The position numbers and the translations under genes are program-made. From Sulfurimonas sp. HSL-1656 (GTDB lineage: Bacteria; Campylobacterota; Campylobacteria; Campylobacterales; Sulfurimonadaceae), in NCBI RefSeq assembly GCF_039645585.1, contig NZ_CP147915.1, positions 186,001-250,000 on the forward strand: a stretch of 64,000 nucleotides of DNA, read 5' to 3'. The notes under the pieces were generated by a model. The model did not search any database, was not told the DNA's origin, and saw only the letters and a list, made by a program, of their open reading frames with translations. Positions 43,027-53,675 of this stretch are shown piece after piece (positions within the stretch are counted from its first letter, which is position 1; each line of letters starts with the position of its first letter).

Positions 43027-44337
43027 TTACTCTTCGGCAGTGGCCGTTTTGGCGTTCAGCAGACCGCTGAGTACTTTGTCTTCAACCATAGCCATCTGGA
43101 TCGCCGGCAGGTAGCCGCTCTCTTGGTAGTGGCTGTAGACTGCCTGCGGGTCCTGACCTGTCTGCATCGCTTCGAAGTAGATCGTCTGCATCACTTCCTG
43201 CTCGTTCACGTTGACGCCTTCGGCTTTGGCCAGGGCGTCGATGATGAAGGTCGCCTTGACGGAGCGGGTGGCGTCGTCACGGAAGGTTTCGCGGAGTGCT
43301 TTGACCTTCTCCTGGTCCTCGCGCAGCGCAGTGATCTCCTCTTCGCTCATTTCACGCGCTTTGTTGTTCAGCGCCATGTCCATCTCCTGCTCGACGACGA
43401 ACTCCGGCAGGTCGAAGCTGTACGCAGCGACGAATGCCTCGAGCAGTTCCGGCTTGAGTTGTTCATTGAAGAGTTTGCTGCGCTCTTCGTTTTCAAGCTG
43501 CTTCTGGACCTGTTCTTTGACCATATCCATTGTCGGCTCTTCTTCGCCCGGCAGCAGCTGCTTGGCCAGTTTCGCGTCCATGCGGACCTTCTCTTTGGTC
43601 TGGATCTTGTGCAGTTTCACTTTGAACTGTGCCGGTTTGCCGGCCAGTTTTTCGCTGCCGTAGCTTTCCGGGAAGGTGACGTCGATCATCTTTTCGTCGC
43701 CCGCTTTCATACCGATGATCTGCTCTTCAAAGCCCGGGATGAACTGGCCGCTGCCGATGTTGAGCGGGAACTCTTCGGCTTTGCCGCCCTCGAACGCTTC
43801 ACCGTCGAGGAAACCTTCGAAGTCGATAACGGCAGTGTCGCCGTCTTCGACCGGACGGTCCTCTTCGATATCAACGAATGGTGCCTGCGCTTTTGCGATC
43901 TCCTGGATACGGTCGGTAACCGCTTTGGCAGTGATCTTCGGTGCTTTGACCTCCGGAACGTGTGCCTGGTAGTCGCCGAGGTCGATCTCGGGGCGCATCG
44001 CGACTTTGATCGTCATCTCGATGCTGCCGTCCTCTTTCTTGTCGAACTTGGAGAACTGCGGTTCGCCGATCAGGGCATCTGCTGCGACGCTGAGGGCATT
44101 GAGGCCTTCGTTGAGGGCTTCGCGGACCGCCTGGCTTTCGGCATCCTGCATGAGGCGTTCGCCGTACTGTTTCTTGACTGCGTTAACGGGGACTTTACCT
44201 TTACGGAAACCCGGGATGTTTGCTTGCTTGCTCAGCTCTTTGGCCATGTTGTCGAAATGCTTGTCCAGGTCACTTGCAGTGACGGTCGCGCTGATTTCGG
44301 CATTGGCTGCGTTGATTTTGTTGGTGCTCATTTCCAT
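43027..44337 (-). CDS. tig: Trigger factor
   Basis: Ribosome-associated chaperone and peptidyl-prolyl isomerase, 436 aa. The ribosome-binding signature is in NIPGFRKGKVPVNAVKKQYG near residue 40. The FKBP domain spans about 150-235 (VEDGDTAVIDFEGFLDGEAFEGG), and the rest is the helical chaperone arm. An ATG two codons later is an alternative start. It is divergent from nifS, with a 259-nt shared upstream region. Confidence 0.96.
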   Translation of the reverse strand: MEMSTNKINAANAEISATVTASDLDKHFDNMAKELSKQANIPGFRKGKVPVNAVKKQYGERLMQDAESQAVREALNEGLNALSVAADALIGEPQFSKFDKKEDGSIEMTIKVAMRPEIDLGDYQAHVPEVKAPKITAKAVTDRIQEIAKAQAPFVDIEEDRPVEDGDTAVIDFEGFLDGEAFEGGKAEEFPLNIGSGQFIPGFEEQIIGMKAGDEKMIDVTFPESYGSEKLAGKPAQFKVKLHKIQTKEKVRMDAKLAKQLLPGEEEPTMDMVKEQVQKQLENEERSKLFNEQLKPELLEAFVAAYSFDLPEFVVEQEMDMALNNKAREMSEEEITALREDQEKVKALRETFRDDATRSVKATFIIDALAKAEGVNVNEQEVMQTIYFEAMQTGQDPQAVYSHYQESGYLPAIQMAMVEDKVLSGLLNAKTATAEE

Positions 44338-44587
44338 GGTGATCTCTTACCTTTATCTTCTGTTTCTTCCGGCTCAGCCCATGCGGCAATACGGAGAAAA
44401 ATTGCGCAATTCTACCTTAATTAGATTAACATCACTCTTAGTTTTCGGCAGTACGGGCTTCTTAAGCTTTTTTAAGTATAAAAATTGATTAAGGAAGTTC
44501 TAACGACAGATGATCTAATATCTCACCACGCAAAAGAGGACAAATTTTGTCTTTTTTAAAATTGTTATCAAAATACGATTGAATTGA

Positions 44588-45808
<1,221 letters not shown>

Positions 45809-45833
45809 GAATTAGAGAGAGAAGGAAAGCATT

Positions 45834-46808
45834 ATGGCAAAGAATGATCTGTTTGGCGCATCCCTGTGGGATGAGTACTCCAACAAGGTAACGACACTGA
45901 TGAACAACCCCCAGCACCAGGGGGAGATCACGGAAGAGGAAGCGGCGGCACACGGCAACAAGCTGATCGTCGCGGACTTCGGCGCGGAGAGTTGCGGCGA
46001 CGCCGTACGCCTCTACTGGGAAGTCAACCCGGAGAACGATGTTATCGAGAACTCCAAGTTCAAGAGCTTCGGCTGCGGTACCGCGATCGCCAGCTCCGAT
46101 ATGATGACACAGCTCTGTCTGGGCAAAACGGTCGACGAAGCGGTCAAGATCACCAACATCGACGTCGAAATGGCGCTGCGCGATACGCCGGACGTTCCGG
46201 CCGTTCCGCCGCAGAAGATGCACTGTTCGGTCATGGCCTACGACGTTATCAAGAAAGCGGCCGGCCTTTACAAGGGTGTTGACGCGGAGAGCTTCGAAGA
46301 GGAGATCATCGTCTGTGAATGTGCACGCGTCAGCCTCTCAACCCTCAAAGAGGTCATCAAGCTCAACGACCTGCACACGATCGAGCAGGTGACCGACTAT
46401 ACGAAAGCGGGCGGTTTCTGTAAGAGCTGTATCAAGCCGGGCGGCCACGAAGCGCGCGAGTACTACCTTGTCGATATCCTTGCCGACGTCCGCCGCGAGA
46501 TGGACGAAGCGAAGATGAAAGCGGCGGCCGAAGCCGGTCTCGGCGGCGACTTCGAAGCGATGACGCTGGTCCAGAAGATCAAGGCGATCGACGCGGTCGT
46601 CGACGACAACATCCGCCAGTTCCTCATCATGGACGGCGGGAACATGGAAGTCATCGACGTCAAAGACGGTGAAGAGTACATTGACGTCTATATCCGCTAC
46701 CTCGGTGCCTGCTCCGGCTGTGCGAGCTCCAGCACGGGCACGCTCTATGCCATCGAAGCGGCGCTCAAAGAGAAGCTCTCCGACAAGATCCGCGTTCTGC
46801 CGATCTGA
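45834..46808 (+). CDS. nifU: Fe-S cluster scaffold NifU (three-domain)
   Basis: 324-aa modular scaffold. Residues 1-125: IscU-type domain with ADFGAESCGD, SFGCGTAIASS and MHCSVMA cysteines. Residues about 155-210: BFD-like [2Fe-2S] domain (VCECARVSLSTLKEVI and GGFCKSCIKPGG). Residues about 240-324: Nfu domain with the CSGC motif in LGACSGCASSSTGTL. Starts 25 nt after nifS with AGAAGGAAAGC. Assembles and hands over clusters to the many Fe-S enzymes, including PorD and CcoG encoded nearby. Confidence 0.96.
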   Translation: MAKNDLFGASLWDEYSNKVTTLMNNPQHQGEITEEEAAAHGNKLIVADFGAESCGDAVRLYWEVNPENDVIENSKFKSFGCGTAIASSDMMTQLCLGKTVDEAVKITNIDVEMALRDTPDVPAVPPQKMHCSVMAYDVIKKAAGLYKGVDAESFEEEIIVCECARVSLSTLKEVIKLNDLHTIEQVTDYTKAGGFCKSCIKPGGHEAREYYLVDILADVRREMDEAKMKAAAEAGLGGDFEAMTLVQKIKAIDAVVDDNIRQFLIMDGGNMEVIDVKDGEEYIDVYIRYLGACSGCASSSTGTLYAIEAALKEKLSDKIRVLPI

Positions 46809-46817
46809 CGACATAAC

Positions 46818-46834
46818 GAGGGGCCGGGCCCCTC
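46818..46834 (+). terminator. GC-rich hairpin after nifU
   Basis: GAGGGGC-CGG-GCCCCTC seven-base-pair stem starting 9 nt after the nifU stop. There is no T run, so it may act as an mRNA 3' end stabiliser rather than an intrinsic terminator. Confidence 0.4.
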
Positions 46835-46944
46835 TCCCTCTCCTATCATTAACGAATTCCCCCCCTTTTTTATCAGCGGCTGTTGCTTAAATGCCGACTT
46901 TTTCTGTACAATGCCGCCTTTCAAACGTTCACAAGGAGATAATA

Positions 46945-47514
46945 ATGTTCAAAAACCTACTGGCACTGATCGGTGCAGTGACACTGGTCGCGGTGATCGG
47001 CGGATACGCGATGTTCGGCGGAAAAGTACAGCAGCTTGACGGCGGCGCGCTTCCGGCGTATATGAAGATGTTCGGTAACATCCTGGAAAACGGCGATGCC
47101 GCCCGCGCCATGATGAAAGAGTGGAAGATCAGCGATGAGGTCAGCAACGATGACGCGTCGGAACTGATCAAGTCCCTGGCCGAAGAGTACAACATGCGCA
47201 TTACCGGCGACGTCAAAATGTATACGAAAGAGGATGCGGTTGCAGGCGAAATCAAGCATGCACGTATCTTCTCGCTCTGCAGCCTTCCGATCGCGAAAGT
47301 GTTCCTGAACTACTCACGCTGGTACGGCGGATTTATGCCGTGCCGCATCATGCTCGTCGAATACGGCAACGGCGACCGCTTCCTCGTCGCCATGGACATG
47401 ACGCTGGCGATTCACGGCGGCCACCCGCTCCCGGACGACATGCTTGCGATGGCGCTCTCTGTCAAAAAAGCGATGGAAGAGATTCCGGAACGTGTTGCCA
47501 AAGGCGATTTCTAA
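46945..47514 (+). CDS. Membrane-anchored hypothetical protein
   Basis: 189-aa protein with an N-terminal anchor (FKNLLALIGAVTLVAVIGGYAMFGG) and a periplasmic remainder. The mature part contains ALPAYMKMFGNILENGDAARAMMKEWKI and LVEYGNGDRFLVAMDMTLAIHGGHPLPDDM; the last block, with paired His, resembles DUF302-like proteins, whose fold binds small ligands. I am not certain of the family. AAGGAGATAATA precedes the ATG, and a TGTACAAT -10 lies upstream at about 46,907-46,912. Confidence 0.65.
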   Translation: MFKNLLALIGAVTLVAVIGGYAMFGGKVQQLDGGALPAYMKMFGNILENGDAARAMMKEWKISDEVSNDDASELIKSLAEEYNMRITGDVKMYTKEDAVAGEIKHARIFSLCSLPIAKVFLNYSRWYGGFMPCRIMLVEYGNGDRFLVAMDMTLAIHGGHPLPDDMLAMALSVKKAMEEIPERVAKGDF

Positions 47515-47525
47515 CCCCTTTTTGT

Positions 47526-47560
47526 TCGGGCCCTCTCCGGCCCGAGCCTCCTCTTTTTTA
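47526..47560 (+). terminator. Hairpin and T-rich tail after hypothetical gene
   Basis: TCGGGCC-CTCTCC-GGCCCGA, then GCCTCCTC and a run of six T. The tail is separated by 8 nt from the stem, so efficiency may be modest. Confidence 0.5.
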
Positions 47561-47572
47561 CCCCGGATAGTC

Positions 47573-47578
47573 TACAAT
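47573..47578 (+). promoter_or_regulatory. -10 element directly before a start codon (leaderless candidate)
   Basis: TACAAT ends five bases before the ATG at 47,584, with no Shine-Dalgarno between. This is the same arrangement as at 7,247-7,252. Confidence 0.45.
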
Positions 47579-47583
47579 CCGGT

Positions 47584-48030
47584 ATGCATTTCGTTTTATA
47601 CATCCATCTTCTCTCCGCAACGGCATGGATCGGCGGGTCACTGCTGCTTTTCGCGCTGGGCGTTTTGCTGCGCGACAAAGAGGCCCAGCGGCAGACCTAC
47701 GAACATCTCGGGCCCATCTACGGCTGGTTCGAGGTGTTCTGGCTGGTGTCGCTCTGGGTGACGGGGACGGTGCTCTACCTCCACCACGGCTTTCACGAGG
47801 TTTTCAAGTACGCCTACGACTCGGAGCTGTCGCAGATGATGCACCACAAGGTCTACCTGGTCGCCGTTCTGACGATATTAACGTTTGTTCACCTGGTCAT
47901 CGCCTTCAAAACGCATATGATCAGCCGGACGAAGTGGCAGCAGCTGCTCTCGCGGGGGAGTTCGCTGGGGATCTTTTTCCTCAACCTGATCATCCTCTGG
48001 TATGCGATCGGCGTGCGGAGCATGTTGTAG
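47584..48030 (+). CDS. CopD-like four-helix membrane protein
   Basis: 148-aa inner-membrane protein with four hydrophobic helices. Conserved His residues sit at helix ends (YIHLLSATAWIGGSLLLFALG; LYLHHGFHEV; MMHHKVYLVAVLTILTFVHLVIAFKTH, read in parts), the pattern of CopD/DUF2269-type proteins that may bind haem or copper. The AWIGG block near the N-terminus is typical. It seems to be expressed from the promoter just upstream as a leaderless message. Function inferred only from the fold. Confidence 0.65.
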   Translation: MHFVLYIHLLSATAWIGGSLLLFALGVLLRDKEAQRQTYEHLGPIYGWFEVFWLVSLWVTGTVLYLHHGFHEVFKYAYDSELSQMMHHKVYLVAVLTILTFVHLVIAFKTHMISRTKWQQLLSRGSSLGIFFLNLIILWYAIGVRSML

Positions 48031-48082
48031 CAGATGGCGGAAGCGAAAAAGTTCCCGGATCATCCGGCAAAAGCGGTACGTC

Positions 48083-48790
48083 ATGGTTTACCGGATTGAC
48101 CGTGAAGCCCTCGGGAATCTCCGTATTCTTGAGCAGATCTACCGCGACATGGGCCACGATTACTACTGGAGCGACGACTTCTCCGAGGCGATGTACGTCG
48201 CGCTGGCCAATGCCGGCTTTATCAGCGTATCGTTTTCGTACGAGGGCAGGCAGCTTCTGCTGGGGGAGATTCAGAAGGAATACGCGCTCTTGCAGTTCGA
48301 TGCAATGCATGTCAGCAAGAAGGTGGCGAAGCTGCTGCGCAGAGCGAATTACCGGCTAGCTTTCAACACGGCTTTCGACGATGTCATCCGCGGGATACAG
48401 GCAGCGCATACGGAGTGCTGGATGGTCGGGAAGTATGCGGCGCTGCTGCGGCGGCTGAATGCCCGCAGCGGCGATCCCTTCAAACTTATGAGTGTAGAAC
48501 TGTTCGACGAGGAGACGGGCACCCTCGTTGCCGGCGAGATCGGCTACATTACGGCCAACAACATCTATACCAGCCTCTCGGGGTTCCATAGCCCCGAGCA
48601 GCGCTACAACAGCTGGGGGACGCTGCAGCTGGTTCTGCTGGGCAGGCACCTGCAGAATGCCGGTCTGCGCTTTTGGAATATGGGACACCCCCATATGAAA
48701 TACAAGAGTGACCTGGGCGCCGTGATTGTTCCGCGCCCTGTGTTTTTGAAGCTCTGGTATCCGCGCCGGTTCGGTTCACTCGCCATCTAG
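48083..48790 (+). CDS. Aat-like leucyl/phenylalanyl-tRNA-protein transferase homologue
   Basis: 235-aa member of the Aat (GNAT-like) family, which adds Leu or Phe to N-termini with basic residues, marking them for ClpAP. Recognisable blocks: YRLAFNTAFDDVIRGIQAAH and SVELFDEETGTLVAGEIGYI followed by YTSLSGF. The usual N-terminal FPP and GGDL blocks are absent or altered (DDFSEAMYVALANAGFISVSF), and residues that shape the amino-acid pocket may differ, so it may use another aminoacyl group. The start has no clear ribosome-binding site and overlaps nothing; an upstream start at 48,002 would overlap the previous gene. Confidence 0.65.
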   Translation: MVYRIDREALGNLRILEQIYRDMGHDYYWSDDFSEAMYVALANAGFISVSFSYEGRQLLLGEIQKEYALLQFDAMHVSKKVAKLLRRANYRLAFNTAFDDVIRGIQAAHTECWMVGKYAALLRRLNARSGDPFKLMSVELFDEETGTLVAGEIGYITANNIYTSLSGFHSPEQRYNSWGTLQLVLLGRHLQNAGLRFWNMGHPHMKYKSDLGAVIVPRPVFLKLWYPRRFGSLAI

Positions 48791-48819
48791 AGGACGGGGC
48801 GCTCCCCTGACGCGTTGTT

Positions 48820-50292
48820 TTAGAGGTTTTTGTCGAACCAGTTCGCGACTTCCGAACGGATGGTGTGGCGCAGCTGGATGCCGGCGAGGAAATCGCTGTG
48901 CTGGGCCTTGTTGAGCATCGTCACGAGGGCGTTGCGGCGCTTGGAGAGGAAGGGGTGGTCGATCTGGTGCGGGTCGCCCATGACCACGAGGCGGGTCTCG
49001 TCGCCCATCCGCGTCCCGATCAGTTTCATCGTCGCGTTGGTCATGTTCTGCGCCTCGTCGATGATGACGAACTTGCGTGAGATCGTCGTCCCGCGCATGT
49101 GGGCGATATCCATGACCTCGATATTGTACTTGGCCATAAAGAGCTCCGTCGCATTTTCGCGCTTGGTAGAGTTCGTATTGCCCGTAAACTCCACCTGGGA
49201 TTCGATGGAGTGCTTGTTCTGGTGTTCGATCGTGTAGTTGATGGCGGAGTAGAGCGGGTACATGAAGTAGCCGAGTTTCTCGTGCTCGTCCCCTTTACGG
49301 AAGCCCAGCTCCGCCTGCGGGTCGGAGGCGGTCACGGTGTTGCGCGCGTAGACGATCCCCTCGACGATCCCCTCTTTGACCATCTCCAGTCCCGCCTGCA
49401 GTGCCATCAGGGTTTTGCCCGAACCGGTGGAGCCGGCGACGACGGTCAGGTGGTTCTGCGGGTGGGTGAGAATGGTGTAGTAGAACTTCTGCTCCAGGTT
49501 GATGGGGCGGATGAGGGTTTCGTCGAAATACTCTCCGAAGCGCTTGTCGAAGTCGCACCACTCCAGGTGGCCGTTGTAGATGACGGCGTAGCGCTGCAGC
49601 CCGGTTTCGTAGATCTCGTTGTGCCCTTCGCTCGTCGCCTCCTGGATAAAGCTGAACTGCTCGAAGTTGCGGAAATCGGCCTCCGTCCCCAGTTCGGGCT
49701 CTTCGTGGTAAGTGACGGTGTGCGCGAATTCGATGGCGTCGGGACGCTCGACGCTGGCGTTGCGCAGGCTCTGCGCTTCGATCCCCTGCACCTCGGCCGC
49801 GATTTTGAACGAGATGTCGTTCGTGACGAGCTTGAGGTGGTAGTCCGCGGCGATCTCCGCGATCTTCGCGTCGTTGAAGCCCTTGGGTTCGGAGTAGGAT
49901 TTGGCAATCCGGTACTCTTCGCGGTAGATGATCAGCAGTTCGACGTTCGTTTCGCCGCCCGCTTCGGGGTTGAGGTCCGGCGCAAAGGGGAGGGTGAGCC
50001 GGTAGTAGCAGTCGCTGTTGTTGGGGGCCGTTTCGCGGGAGCGGCGCAGCGGTTCGGGGAGTTCGTCGAAGCGCAGCGTCTGCCCGACCTCGTAGTCGGC
50101 GAGCCGGAAGAACTCCCGGGCACGGAACCCGGCATCCGAACGCATGTCGTCTTTTTTGTTGTTGAGTTCGGCAAGCACCGTGTTGGTGATGGCGACAATG
50201 TTCTTGTTGTTTTCGGAAATGCGGAGGATATTGGCCGGATCGTCGAGGATCACCGAGGTGTCGAGGAGGTAGTATTTTTGTGTGGGACTCAT
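48820..50292 (-). CDS. PhoH-family PIN-domain ATPase (YlaK-like)
   Basis: 490-aa protein of the PhoH2/YlaK type: an N-terminal PIN ribonuclease domain (residues 8-150, YYLLDTSVILDDP with the first catalytic Asp, and later NDAKIAEIA) fused to a PhoH RNA-helicase-like ATPase (residues about 260-480). Walker A is VVAGSTGSGKTLMA, Walker B VIIDEAQNMT, then VVMGDPHQIDHPFLS. Such fusions are predicted to unwind and cleave RNA. It has its own promoter (TATAAT in complement at 50,328-50,333). Confidence 0.9.
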   Translation of the reverse strand: MSPTQKYYLLDTSVILDDPANILRISENNKNIVAITNTVLAELNNKKDDMRSDAGFRAREFFRLADYEVGQTLRFDELPEPLRRSRETAPNNSDCYYRLTLPFAPDLNPEAGGETNVELLIIYREEYRIAKSYSEPKGFNDAKIAEIAADYHLKLVTNDISFKIAAEVQGIEAQSLRNASVERPDAIEFAHTVTYHEEPELGTEADFRNFEQFSFIQEATSEGHNEIYETGLQRYAVIYNGHLEWCDFDKRFGEYFDETLIRPINLEQKFYYTILTHPQNHLTVVAGSTGSGKTLMALQAGLEMVKEGIVEGIVYARNTVTASDPQAELGFRKGDEHEKLGYFMYPLYSAINYTIEHQNKHSIESQVEFTGNTNSTKRENATELFMAKYNIEVMDIAHMRGTTISRKFVIIDEAQNMTNATMKLIGTRMGDETRLVVMGDPHQIDHPFLSKRRNALVTMLNKAQHSDFLAGIQLRHTIRSEVANWFDKNL

Positions 50293-50327
50293 GGAAAGAG
50301 CATCCTTCGGTCATATGAGTTAAATTG

Positions 50328-50333
50328 ATTATA
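50328..50333 (-). promoter_or_regulatory. -10 element of phoH-like gene
   Basis: Consensus TATAAT on the minus strand, 36 nt before the start codon; GAAGGATG serves as ribosome-binding site. Confidence 0.5.
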
Positions 50334-50389
50334 ACCCTGCAAAGCTTAATGCGGAAGGATGTGGGTGGATGAACTTTGGGCAGCGCGCC

Positions 50390-51466
50390 CTAGGCGCGGT
50401 AGTAACGGGTGACCCCGTCCATTGTCCGCCCCATATTGAGCAGTACCATGTCGGCGACGACGAGGGCGGCCATTGCTTCGCAGACGACGGAGCCGCGGAT
50501 GGCGACGCAGGGGTCGTGGCGTCCCTTGAGGGCGAAGTCGACCTCCTCGCCCTGTGTCGTGGTCGTGTGCTGTTCCTGGAAAATCGACGGGGTGGGTTTG
50601 AAATAGACGTTAAGGCGCACGTCGTCCCCGTTGCTGATCCCGCCGAGGATTCCGCCGCTGTGGTTGGATTCGAACCCGCTGTTGCGGATGGGGTCATTGT
50701 TCTCGGAACCGTGCAGTCGCGCGCCGAGCAGGCCGTCGCCGATCTCGACGGCCTTGACGGCGTTGATGCCCATCATAGCGTCGGCGAGGACGGCGTCGAG
50801 CTTGTAGTAAAGCGGCTCGCCGAGGCCGACGGGCAGGTTTTCGATCCGCACGTGTGCGACCCCGCCGACGGAGTCGTGGTCGTTCTTGGCAAGGAGGATC
50901 GCGTCTTTCTGGGCCTGCTCCACGCCGGGATCCAGGGCGTAGATCTCGCTGGTGGCGACATGGTCGAAGTCGAAGGTGCTTGCGGCGATCCCGGCGATCT
51001 CGCTGATCCCGCTTTTGACGGTGATGCCCAGCGGGGCGAGCATCAGTTTGGCGATCGCCCCCGCCGCGACGCGGGCCGCCGTTTCACGGGCACTGGAGCG
51101 CCCGCCGCCGCGGTAGTCGCGGATGCCGTACTTGTGCCAGTAGGTGAAGTCGGCGTGGCCGGGACGGAAGACATCCTTGATATTGGTGTAGTCTTTCGAT
51201 TTCTGGTTGGTGTTGTAGATCACCATGGCAATCGGCGTGCCGGTGCTTTTGCCCTCGAAGACCCCGCTGAGGATCTCGACGGCGTCATCCTCTTTGCGCG
51301 CGGTCGCGTAGGCGTTCTGCCCGGGTTTGCGGCGGTTGAGCTCCCCCTGGATGAACGCTTCGTCGATTTCAAGGCCGGCGGGGACGCCGTCGACGACGCA
51401 GCCGATCGCCTTGCCGTGGGATTCGCCGAAGGTGGTAAAACTGAAACGGATACCGAAACGGTTCAT
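50390..51466 (-). CDS. aroC: Chorismate synthase
   Basis: Last step of the shikimate pathway: EPSP to chorismate with reduced FMN; 358 aa. Signature blocks are [16 protein letters not shown] at the N-terminus (catalytic His), [20 protein letters not shown] in the middle, and [19 protein letters not shown] near the C-terminus. Its start overlaps the rnc stop by four bases; it is the last gene of a tightly packed four-gene group with lapB-like, rnhA and rnc. Confidence 0.97.
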   Translation of the reverse strand: MNRFGIRFSFTTFGESHGKAIGCVVDGVPAGLEIDEAFIQGELNRRKPGQNAYATARKEDDAVEILSGVFEGKSTGTPIAMVIYNTNQKSKDYTNIKDVFRPGHADFTYWHKYGIRDYRGGGRSSARETAARVAAGAIAKLMLAPLGITVKSGISEIAGIAASTFDFDHVATSEIYALDPGVEQAQKDAILLAKNDHDSVGGVAHVRIENLPVGLGEPLYYKLDAVLADAMMGINAVKAVEIGDGLLGARLHGSENNDPIRNSGFESNHSGGILGGISNGDDVRLNVYFKPTPSIFQEQHTTTTQGEEVDFALKGRHDPCVAIRGSVVCEAMAALVVADMVLLNMGRTMDGVTRYYRA

Positions 51467-52143
51467 GAAAGCTCCTCTTTGAGTCGGGCGATGGTCTGTT
51501 GGGCCGCCTCCTGCTGGGCGGTCTTTTTGCTCTTGCCGGAGGCCTTGGCGTACTCCTTGCCGTCGATGAGGATGGCGATGGTGAACTCTTTTTTATGGTC
51601 CGGACCACTGCTGCCCACCAGGCGGTACTCGGGGGTGATGCCGAAGTGCGCCTGGGTCAGCTCCTGCAGCGCCGTCTTGTGGTCTTTGAAGAGGGTATCG
51701 AGCGAGATCTCTTTATAGACGCTCTCCAGCAGGGTCGTGGCGATCGTCTTCACCGGGGCGAGGCCCGCTTCGAGGTAAATGGCGCCGATGACCGCTTCAA
51801 AGGCGTTGGAAAGCAGGGAGGGCTTGGTGCGTCCGCCGTTGTTCTCCTCGGCGTTGGAGAGGAAGATCGCCTGGCCCAGTTTGATGTGGTCGGCCAGGCG
51901 GGCGAACCCCTCTTCGTTGACGAGCGATGCCCGCATCTTGGAGAGTTTGCCCTCGTCGTGCTTGGGGAAGTGCTCGAAAAGGTATTCGCCGACAATGAGG
52001 TCGAGGACGGCGTCGCCCAGGAACTCGAGGCGTTCGTTGTTGTAGGGCTGCTTGAAGCTCTTATGCGTCAGGGCCTCGCGCAGCAGCTGCTTGTTGTCGA
52101 AGGTGTAGCCGAGCGTCTGCTCGATGCGCGCCATCTGGTCCAT
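51463..52143 (-). CDS. rnc: Ribonuclease III
   Basis: Double-strand RNA endonuclease, 226 aa, for rRNA processing and antisense RNA decay. The RNase III signature [21 protein letters not shown] carries the catalytic Glu/Asp; a second acidic pair is in [14 protein letters not shown] dsRBD occupies residues 155-226 ([13 protein letters not shown] and [15 protein letters not shown]). Two nt separate it from rnhA, and its stop overlaps aroC. Confidence 0.97.
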   Translation of the reverse strand: MDQMARIEQTLGYTFDNKQLLREALTHKSFKQPYNNERLEFLGDAVLDLIVGEYLFEHFPKHDEGKLSKMRASLVNEEGFARLADHIKLGQAIFLSNAEENNGGRTKPSLLSNAFEAVIGAIYLEAGLAPVKTIATTLLESVYKEISLDTLFKDHKTALQELTQAHFGITPEYRLVGSSGPDHKKEFTIAILIDGKEYAKASGKSKKTAQQEAAQQTIARLKEELS

Positions 52144-52145
52144 AC

Positions 52146-52571
52146 TTATCCTCTTTTCATCTTCTCGGCGACGCCCCGGGCGAGGGTGTCGCAGCGTTCG
52201 TTCTCCGGGTGGCCGTCATGGCCCCGGACCCAGGTCGCCTTGATGCGGTGCGGTGCGCTGGCGGCGATATAGTCGCGCCAGAGGTCGGGGTTCTTCACCT
52301 TGGCGAAATCGCGTTTGATCCAGTTCTGCAGCCATTCGTTGATCCCCTTGACGACGTAGGAGGAGTCCGAGACGATCTCCACCTCGCAGGGCTCTTTGAG
52401 GGCTTTGAGCCCTTCGATGACGCCGCGCAGCTCCATACGGTTGTTGGTGGTATGGGCTTCGCCGCCGCTGAGCTCGCGCTCTTTGTCGCCGTAGCGCAGG
52501 ATCGTCCCGTAACCGCCGGGACCGGGGTTGCCGAGCGCCGACCCGTCACTGAACAGGGTGATATGCTTCAT
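52146..52571 (-). CDS. rnhA: Ribonuclease HI
   Basis: Degrades RNA in RNA-DNA hybrids; 141 aa. Catalytic residues are in [17 protein letters not shown] (Asp), [10 protein letters not shown] (Glu), [10 protein letters not shown] (Asp) and the final [13 protein letters not shown] (His, Asp). The start at 52,571 gives the canonical [10 protein letters not shown]; longer readings overlap the upstream gene's coding region, whose stop it overlaps by four bases. Compare the diverged RNase-H-fold protein in the island. Confidence 0.97.
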   Translation of the reverse strand: MKHITLFSDGSALGNPGPGGYGTILRYGDKERELSGGEAHTTNNRMELRGVIEGLKALKEPCEVEIVSDSSYVVKGINEWLQNWIKRDFAKVKNPDLWRDYIAASAPHRIKATWVRGHDGHPENERCDTLARGVAEKMKRG

Positions 52572-53632
52572 ACTTCGTAAGCCCTTTCCGAGCGTTCCGA
52601 CGGGGCGAAATCCGCCACGGCTTTGCCCAGCAGCGGTTCGGTGACGACGGAATCGATCGTATGGCAGTTGGGGCAGCGGTGGAACGGGAAAGGGAAGATC
52701 TGCTTGCAGTGGCCGCACAGGTATTCAAACTGCAGGGTTGCCCCGCTTTGGCCGCTTTGGCGAAGTTTGATCAAAACATCCAGTTCGAATTCGGAACTGT
52801 TCTGAGCAAGATTCACGCTTCCTCTGGCGCTATACAGCTGCCGCAAATAGCCATCAGCCGTAATTATATCCAAATTCAGGTATTCGTCGGGTAAATGCCA
52901 GAGGATGTCGGCGATGACGCGGCTGCTCGAGGGGTCGAGCGTTTTCCAGGCCAGGGCCGGGTCGTGGCGGAAAAGGTATTCGAAGGTCAGGTAGGCGAGG
53001 GTGCGGTGCTCGCGGTACTGTTCGGCGAGGCGTGCACATTTCGCCGCCGTATCGGTTTTGGTCTCCTGCAGCAGGCTGACGGTCTCCAGGTAGCGGCGGT
53101 CGCCGGCGATGTCGTTGCCGAGCTCGTCGAGGGGTTCGAGCACCTGCAGGGCCTTCTCATAGGTCCGGAGCCGCTCGTAGGTGAACAGCAGCAGCTTCAG
53201 GGCCTGCGGGGTGCGGGGGAAACGGCCGAGGATCTTCAGTAGGATCGTTTCGCACCGCTCCAGGAAACCGGCCTTGAAGTAGGTCTGTGCGAGGAGCAGC
53301 AGCAGTTCGCGCCGGCGGTGGGGTTCGTGCTGCATCTCCAGCAGGCTGCGGTAGATGGCGACGGCCTGCTCGAAATCGCCGTTTTGCACATAGGTCTGGG
53401 CGACGAGGAGCCACGAGCGCTGCGAGACGGCGCTGGAGCCGATTTCGCGGTGCAGTTCGGTTTCCGAGGGGGGCTTGGTGAACGAATGGAGGAACCGTTC
53501 GAGGTAGCGGTGGTCCTCCTTGCTGCGCAGCCGCCCCCACCAGTAGCTCACAAACGCAATAATAAAGATCAGTGCGACGAAAACGATGATGCCGAAAAGC
53601 GGGTCTCGGAATTCGATAAAGAGGCTGTTCAC
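52568..53632 (-). CDS. LapB-like TPR protein with rubredoxin-type metal site
   Basis: Membrane-anchored TPR protein of about 354 aa. It starts with one transmembrane helix (LFGIIVFVALIFIIAFVSYWWG), then TPR units (SWLLVAQTYVQNGDFEQAVAIYRSLLE; ELLLLLAQTYFKAGFLE, read in parts) and ends in a rubredoxin-type CGHCKQIFPFPFHRCPNCHTI metal knuckle. This is the LapB/YciM plan, which in E. coli controls LPS synthesis through FtsH and LpxC. The GTG at 53,632 is preferred: AGGAGCCGAC precedes it and the consensus TATAAT lies over the ATG at 53,677, which therefore cannot be the start from that promoter. Confidence 0.8.
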   Translation of the reverse strand: MNSLFIEFRDPLFGIIVFVALIFIIAFVSYWWGRLRSKEDHRYLERFLHSFTKPPSETELHREIGSSAVSQRSWLLVAQTYVQNGDFEQAVAIYRSLLEMQHEPHRRRELLLLLAQTYFKAGFLERCETILLKILGRFPRTPQALKLLLFTYERLRTYEKALQVLEPLDELGNDIAGDRRYLETVSLLQETKTDTAAKCARLAEQYREHRTLAYLTFEYLFRHDPALAWKTLDPSSSRVIADILWHLPDEYLNLDIITADGYLRQLYSARGSVNLAQNSSEFELDVLIKLRQSGQSGATLQFEYLCGHCKQIFPFPFHRCPNCHTIDSVVTEPLLGKAVADFAPSERSERAYEV

Positions 53633-53675
53633 GTCGGCTCCTGTCGCACTGCCTGGGGGGCGCTGGGTAGCAGCC

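Noticed and set aside
42397-44424. Long plus-strand open frame (675 codons) opposite def, clpP and tig
   Set aside because: It spans three clear genes on the other strand and is rich in repeated Val-Asp-Leu strings typical of antisense shadows.
47521-47560. tRNA-like fold
   Set aside because: The GC-rich hairpin lacks D- and T-arms and a CCA end; it looks like a terminator.
49099-50328. Plus-strand open frame opposite the phoH-like gene
   Set aside because: Antisense shadow; the minus strand has PIN and PhoH motifs.
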